The position numbers and the translations under genes were made by a program. The notes under the pieces are model-generated. The model worked only from the letters and a program-made list of their open reading frames with translations, had not been told where the DNA came from and ran no database searches. A stretch of 64,000 nucleotides of DNA from G963663315 sp963668255 (GTDB lineage: Bacteria; Pseudomonadota; Gammaproteobacteria; Arenicellales; Poriferihabitantaceae): the NCBI GenBank assembly GCA_965116595.1, contig OZ220708.1:2542001-2606000 (forward strand), in the 5' to 3' direction. Every line of letters begins with the position of its first letter. Positions within the stretch are counted from its first letter, which is position 1. This document shows positions 61,001-64,000 of the stretch, one piece after another.

Positions 61001-62923
61001 TTTCGGGAACTGGGCAAGGACATTCAATCCTGCCCTTTTACAGTTGTCGGTATCGGGGATATGTCAGGTGATGTATTTGGCAATGGCATGCTGCTTTCGA
61101 AACAGATCAGACTGGTTGCCGCCTTCAATCATCAACACATATTCATCGATCCCGACCCTGACCCCGAATCCAGTTACAAGGAACGTATGCGACTGTTTGA
61201 ATTACCCCGATCATCCTGGGCTGATTATGATCAGGGTCTGATTTCGACAGGGGGCGGGATATTTTCCAGAAGTGAAAAATCAATCACCCTGTCCGCCCAG
61301 GCGAAAACGGCATTGGGTGCACGCTCACAATCTTATGCCCCCGATGATTTGATCAGCCTGATTCTCACATCAGATGTCGAGTTGTTATGGAACGGGGGCA
61401 TTGGCACCTATGTCAAATCTTCCACTGAATCCCATAGTGATGCCCAGGACAGGAATAATGATAACTTGCGTGTAGACGCTTCCGGGCTGCGTTGCAAGGT
61501 CATCGGCGAAGGCGGCAACCTGGGTATGACCCAGCTTGGCAGAATAGAATTCTGTCAAAATGACGGATTATGCTACACCGATGCGATCGATAACTCTGCG
61601 GGTGTGGATACGTCGGATCATGAGGTAAACATAAAAATCCTGCTGAATGCGGAAATGCAAAAAGGCAACCTCACGTTTTCACAGCGGAATACCCTGCTTG
61701 CAAAAATGGAAGATACCATCGCAGAACAGGTGTTATCGAACAACTACCTGCAAACACAGATTCTGAGCCTGGAAACCATTTTCGGGGCGAAACTCATGCC
61801 GGCGCATATCCGGGCGATCAAAGTGCTGGAAGACAAGGGGCTGTTAAACAGGGCACTTGAATTTCTACCCGATGAAACAACCCTGAACAATCGTATTGAA
61901 GACCGAAATTATCTTACCCGGCCAGAACTTGCGGTATTGTTGTCCTACAGCAAAATGGATCTGTATCAAGTGCTGCTTGATTCCGATTTACCCGATGCAA
62001 CTTATCTTGAGCATCAGATTGCAGAATACTTTCCTCCACTGATCAGCGAAACCTATAGCAGTCAAATCCAGCAACATCGCCTCAAGCGGGAAATAATTTC
62101 CACACAAATCACCAATAACCTGGTCGGCACCATGGGCACTACATTCCATTTGAGGCTGACCGACCTGACCGGCGCCCCGGTAGACAGGATTGCCGCATAC
62201 TATGTTGCTGTAAGAGACATCACCAACAACCAGCAACTTTATGCACAAATCCAGGCCCTGGACAACCAGGTCGATACAGATGTGCAAATGCAGTGCTTCA
62301 ATTACCTGACATCTGCCCTTGAGTCTTCCGTCGTCTGGTTGCTACGCAATACAACTGTATCCACCGATCTCGATTCCCTGGTCAATCGCTTCAAGGATGG
62401 ATTCAACATACTGATGAACGATGCAGCATCGGTAATCGGCAACAATGACAATCGATATCAGTACAGACTTCATTACCTGGTCGAAAATGGACTGCCCGAT
62501 GCCCTGGCTCACCAGATTTCTGCTCGCGTGACCCTGGTTAACGGCCTGGACATCATAGAGATCGCACACCAATCCGGACGATCTGTGGATTTCATAGGTA
62601 AAATTTACTGTGGGATGGCCCGGAGTCTTGGCTTGTTCTGGTTGCAACAACGAATTTCGACTCTGCAGGTCGATAATGTCTGGCATGAGCGGTCTAAATC
62701 CGGTTTATCCGCCGATTTGCGCAATCATCAATCGGAAATTGTTTCCATTATCAGCAGCCAATCCACTACTGAAGACCCGGAGGCGGCGCTGGCTAAATGG
62801 CAGGAACGCAATCATGACGAAATCGAGAAACTCAAATCCATGACGACGGACCTGAAAAAGGAACCCGGGATTGATTTTTCAATGCTTTCAGTTCTTGTCA
62901 GCGAACTGAGCCAGTTCAGATAA
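58049..62923 (+). CDS. gdhB: NAD-specific glutamate dehydrogenase, large (about 180 kDa) type
   Basis: The protein has about 1624 residues from ATG 58049; TTG 58031 and ATGs at 58058 and 58088 are alternatives, and none has a good ribosome-binding site. The N-terminal half carries regulatory ACT-like regions. The catalytic core near residues 800-1200 has LRGGKVARGGLRWSERPEDFRTEVLGLVKAQ, VGSKGGFV, PYLVVAADKGTATFSDIAN and ELLWNGGIGTYVKSS. A long helical C-terminus follows. This is the Pseudomonas/Streptomyces-type enzyme that deaminates glutamate to 2-oxoglutarate, often for amino-acid catabolism. It is the largest gene in the window. Confidence 0.95.
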   Translation: MSNMAANTTQTKIMVNSVTESLISTLSKSKPTPSASEIEFLRAYYHRLSGQDYSTNQASNFRNFALTHQRLGKTRKPNEIIVHLQNSSNSNGSMNESEQAQTSIYVISDNFPFIINSLRMCLNGLRKTPLRTIHPVFEVSRDKNNIATGYRKYSSNQDDDKDEVDSGRVCIETFIHFLTDYIPENEHQDIARLLNRTLSNIVTVVTDWLAMKTQALEIAGALKSTGTSPEYSEYPEFIQWMTEDHFLFLGSCELELTVSGDTRKFELDQSSPLGVLRTAMQDGVDLMKDSLPPIVFTENSPVVFTKARNRANIHRDRHMDCILVKQEPGDHDSDNPASKHRISCFLGFLAGSTSVLPTSDIPHIRKKASYVLAASTLRTNGYSYKELRAILETLPRDKLFHMKLKELHSLGMTLLNQERRKTRLHLHKNICGHFYSCLVYVPRDLFDTRLRLVIQNYLADQVNAREIEFDVYFSTSILTRIHYVLHIDPEDKSSCDQQVLEKEVQHLARGWNDKLLESLKSKFDPVKAATCLENYHDGFSSAYQHDFSVDQAVLDIQILDHVSEAGIQATLNPVTRQEADADDRKRASFKLYSRQISIALSNILPILENMGVTIHSGRPYLIRKTSGEELRILDFGISRMDGEDFDLGNNAEHFESTFIQCWKGRTENDGFNHLTLIAGLNWREISMIRAYYRYLKQIRLRYSESYIIDALIKNPQLAICITRLFEAKFSPDHAKTGKNNLEDLDTTIKGLLDEVSTLDEERIIRALLDVVVATLRTNYFQPGEDGAPKSYISFKLSSRTIPRIPEPAPEYEIFVYSPRVEGVHLRGGKVARGGLRWSERPEDFRTEVLGLVKAQRVKNAVIVPVGSKGGFVAKQLHKSGHGEALEEVISCYRIFIRSLLDVTDNLSGTEIVPPENVVRLDGDDPYLVVAADKGTATFSDIANQISEDYGFWLGDAFASGGSAGYDHKKMGITARGAWESVKRQFRELGKDIQSCPFTVVGIGDMSGDVFGNGMLLSKQIRLVAAFNHQHIFIDPDPDPESSYKERMRLFELPRSSWADYDQGLISTGGGIFSRSEKSITLSAQAKTALGARSQSYAPDDLISLILTSDVELLWNGGIGTYVKSSTESHSDAQDRNNDNLRVDASGLRCKVIGEGGNLGMTQLGRIEFCQNDGLCYTDAIDNSAGVDTSDHEVNIKILLNAEMQKGNLTFSQRNTLLAKMEDTIAEQVLSNNYLQTQILSLETIFGAKLMPAHIRAIKVLEDKGLLNRALEFLPDETTLNNRIEDRNYLTRPELAVLLSYSKMDLYQVLLDSDLPDATYLEHQIAEYFPPLISETYSSQIQQHRLKREIISTQITNNLVGTMGTTFHLRLTDLTGAPVDRIAAYYVAVRDITNNQQLYAQIQALDNQVDTDVQMQCFNYLTSALESSVVWLLRNTTVSTDLDSLVNRFKDGFNILMNDAASVIGNNDNRYQYRLHYLVENGLPDALAHQISARVTLVNGLDIIEIAHQSGRSVDFIGKIYCGMARSLGLFWLQQRISTLQVDNVWHERSKSGLSADLRNHQSEIVSIISSQSTTEDPEAALAKWQERNHDEIEKLKSMTTDLKKEPGIDFSMLSVLVSELSQFR

Positions 62924-63021
62924 TTATTATTTCCGACATCGGCGAACTGTGTTAATTTCGCACCCCTTGCCTGATTGCCAACAGTCCGGCACAGGTACTG
63001 TATTTACATTGCAAGCTGGAA

Positions 63022-63582
63022 ATGACAAACTATTTCATAAATGCAAATATCGAGCTGCCGGATCAAAACCTGTGGGTGTTCGGTTATGGTTCGTTGATGT
63101 GGAACCCCGGATTTGATTACGAAGAATCGCGGCCGGCCAGATTATTCGGTTATCATCGCAGTCTCTGCCTTTGGTCGAATAAATACAGGGGAACATTGCA
63201 GAAACCCGGATTGGTGCTTGGACTGGCAGCGGGAGGATCATGTAAGGGAGTCGCCTTTCGGTTAAATGATGAAACCCGTAACCCGGAACTTGATTATCTC
63301 TACAAACGGGAAATGATCACCGATGCTTATCAACCTGTAGTCAAATCTGTTCATCTGGAAGGCGAGCAGGTTGTTCCGGCCCTGACCTTTACTTCCAGGA
63401 CCGGACACCCCCAGTTCGCGCCCGTAATGTCATTGGAACAAACTGCAAAAATCATAAATTGCGCCAGCGGCCCAAGTGGAACAAACATCGAATATCTAAT
63501 CAACACCGTTGCGCATCTGGATTTGATGGGGATCAGGGGCACTGACCTCCACAAGATTGCCGATACTCTCTCGTCGGCTTGA
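63022..63582 (+). CDS. ChaC-like gamma-glutamylcyclotransferase
   Basis: The 186-residue protein shows the family signature WVFGYGSLMWNPGFDYEESRPARLFGYHRSLCLWS. The putative catalytic glutamate lies in LDYLYKREM, and YQPVVKSVHL follows. ChaC enzymes split glutathione to 5-oxoproline and Cys-Gly. It lies 98 bases after the glutamate dehydrogenase gene and 37 bases before the HIT gene. Substrate is assigned by family only. Confidence 0.92.
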   Translation: MTNYFINANIELPDQNLWVFGYGSLMWNPGFDYEESRPARLFGYHRSLCLWSNKYRGTLQKPGLVLGLAAGGSCKGVAFRLNDETRNPELDYLYKREMITDAYQPVVKSVHLEGEQVVPALTFTSRTGHPQFAPVMSLEQTAKIINCASGPSGTNIEYLINTVAHLDLMGIRGTDLHKIADTLSSA

Positions 63583-63619
63583 CGAGCGCGCCTTTATTCT
63601 CAACCTTACTGAAATCACC

Positions 63620-63979
63620 ATGACCGAAGACACTCTGTTTACCAAGATAATCAACAAGGAAATTCCGGCGGACATTCTGTACCAGGATGACCGGGCCACC
63701 GCGTTCCGCGATATTCACCCCCAGGCGCCCACCCATGTCCTGATCGTCCCGAACAAACCGATCCCTTCGGTCAATGACATCTCGGAAGAGGACGAAGCCG
63801 TTCTGGGACATTTATTCATAGTGGCGCGTAAGCTGGCCCGCGAGGAAGGCATTGACGAGGATGGTTATCGGTTGTTGATCAATTGCGGCAGGCATGGCGG
63901 GCAGGAGGTCTACCATCTTCACATGCACCTGTTCGGTGGCCGGCCACTGGGAAGAATGCTGTCAAAAACCAATCTGTAA
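63620..63979 (+). CDS. HIT-family nucleotide hydrolase (HinT-like)
   Basis: The 119-residue product starts at ATG 63620 (MTEDTLFTKIINKEIPADIL); the longer frame overlaps the ChaC gene. The histidine triad is in VYHLHMHLFGG near residue 100, and THVLIVPNKPIPSVNDI is typical of the HinT branch. HinT enzymes hydrolyse nucleoside phosphoramidates such as AMP-lysine. Length and motifs are complete. Confidence 0.96.
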   Translation: MTEDTLFTKIINKEIPADILYQDDRATAFRDIHPQAPTHVLIVPNKPIPSVNDISEEDEAVLGHLFIVARKLAREEGIDEDGYRLLINCGRHGGQEVYHLHMHLFGGRPLGRMLSKTNL

Positions 63980-64000
63980 GTTCCCGGAGGCAGCTGCCGG

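Noticed and set aside
1..64000. CRISPR arrays, insertion sequences, prophage or defence islands
   Set aside because: No spaced direct-repeat arrays, transposase, phage or toxin-antitoxin genes seen; the only recombinase is the housekeeping XerD.

Overview
The window reads as chromosomal core sequence of a gammaproteobacterium with GC in the upper 40s percent (judged by eye). Gene orders typical of that class are intact: rpsP-rimM-trmD-rplS followed by xerD, thrS-infC-rpmI-rplT-pheST-ihfA-merR, prfB-lysS-lolCD-lon, queA-tgt, pcm-yqaA-nlpD and mlaFEDCB. An aprBA pair (dissimilatory adenylylsulfate reductase) points to sulfur-oxidising metabolism, and a glycine-betaine-type ABC transporter suggests a saline habitat. 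The species cannot be fixed from the sequence alone. I see no insertion sequence, prophage, CRISPR array, rRNA gene or replication origin.

Layout. Bases 1-4457 (minus strand) hold the ribosomal protein/tRNA-modification operon, running through a secreted TPR-like protein into a cut-off xerD. Bases 4679-9078 (plus) hold a betaine-type ABC importer with an unusual fused double permease; trpBA follows only 15 bases later. Bases 11230-18271 (minus) form one tightly packed unit: pcm-yqaA-nlpD-trpD-N-formylglutamate amidohydrolase-aroC-leuCD. An MsbA-like exporter (plus) then faces a minus-strand unit, prfB-lysS-lolC-lolD-lon-FeADH-HAD (20343-29294). A tRNA-Leu(CAG), ogt, glyA, tgt, queA and tRNA-Leu(CAA) follow, then a bactofilin and aprBA-lgt.

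Bases 38228-44815 hold a YyaL-type protein, trmB, a Grx4/BolA pair and the Mla lipid-transport operon, which is read from just behind a tRNA-Pro gene. Bases 44867-52509 hold the thrS-to-merR translation cluster with tRNA-Val. Bases 52510-53468 are poorly coding, with one doubtful ORF interrupted by an in-frame TGA and the rne leader. RNase E, rlmD, a PolB-like exonuclease, a 180-kDa-class NAD-glutamate dehydrogenase, a ChaC-like cyclotransferase and a HIT protein complete the window.

The most informative non-standard signals are: the programmed +1 frameshift in prfB (total length exactly 365 aa once the shift is read); an ATA start for infC; two adjacent palindromes over the presumed aprBA promoter; a sigma-32-like promoter for lon lying across the end of lolD; separate promoter and terminator for the betaine-binding protein; and the interrupted small ORF before rne. 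I found no clearly new multi-gene system. The best leads are the aprBA operator, the interrupted ORF and the mixed biosynthesis/envelope operon.
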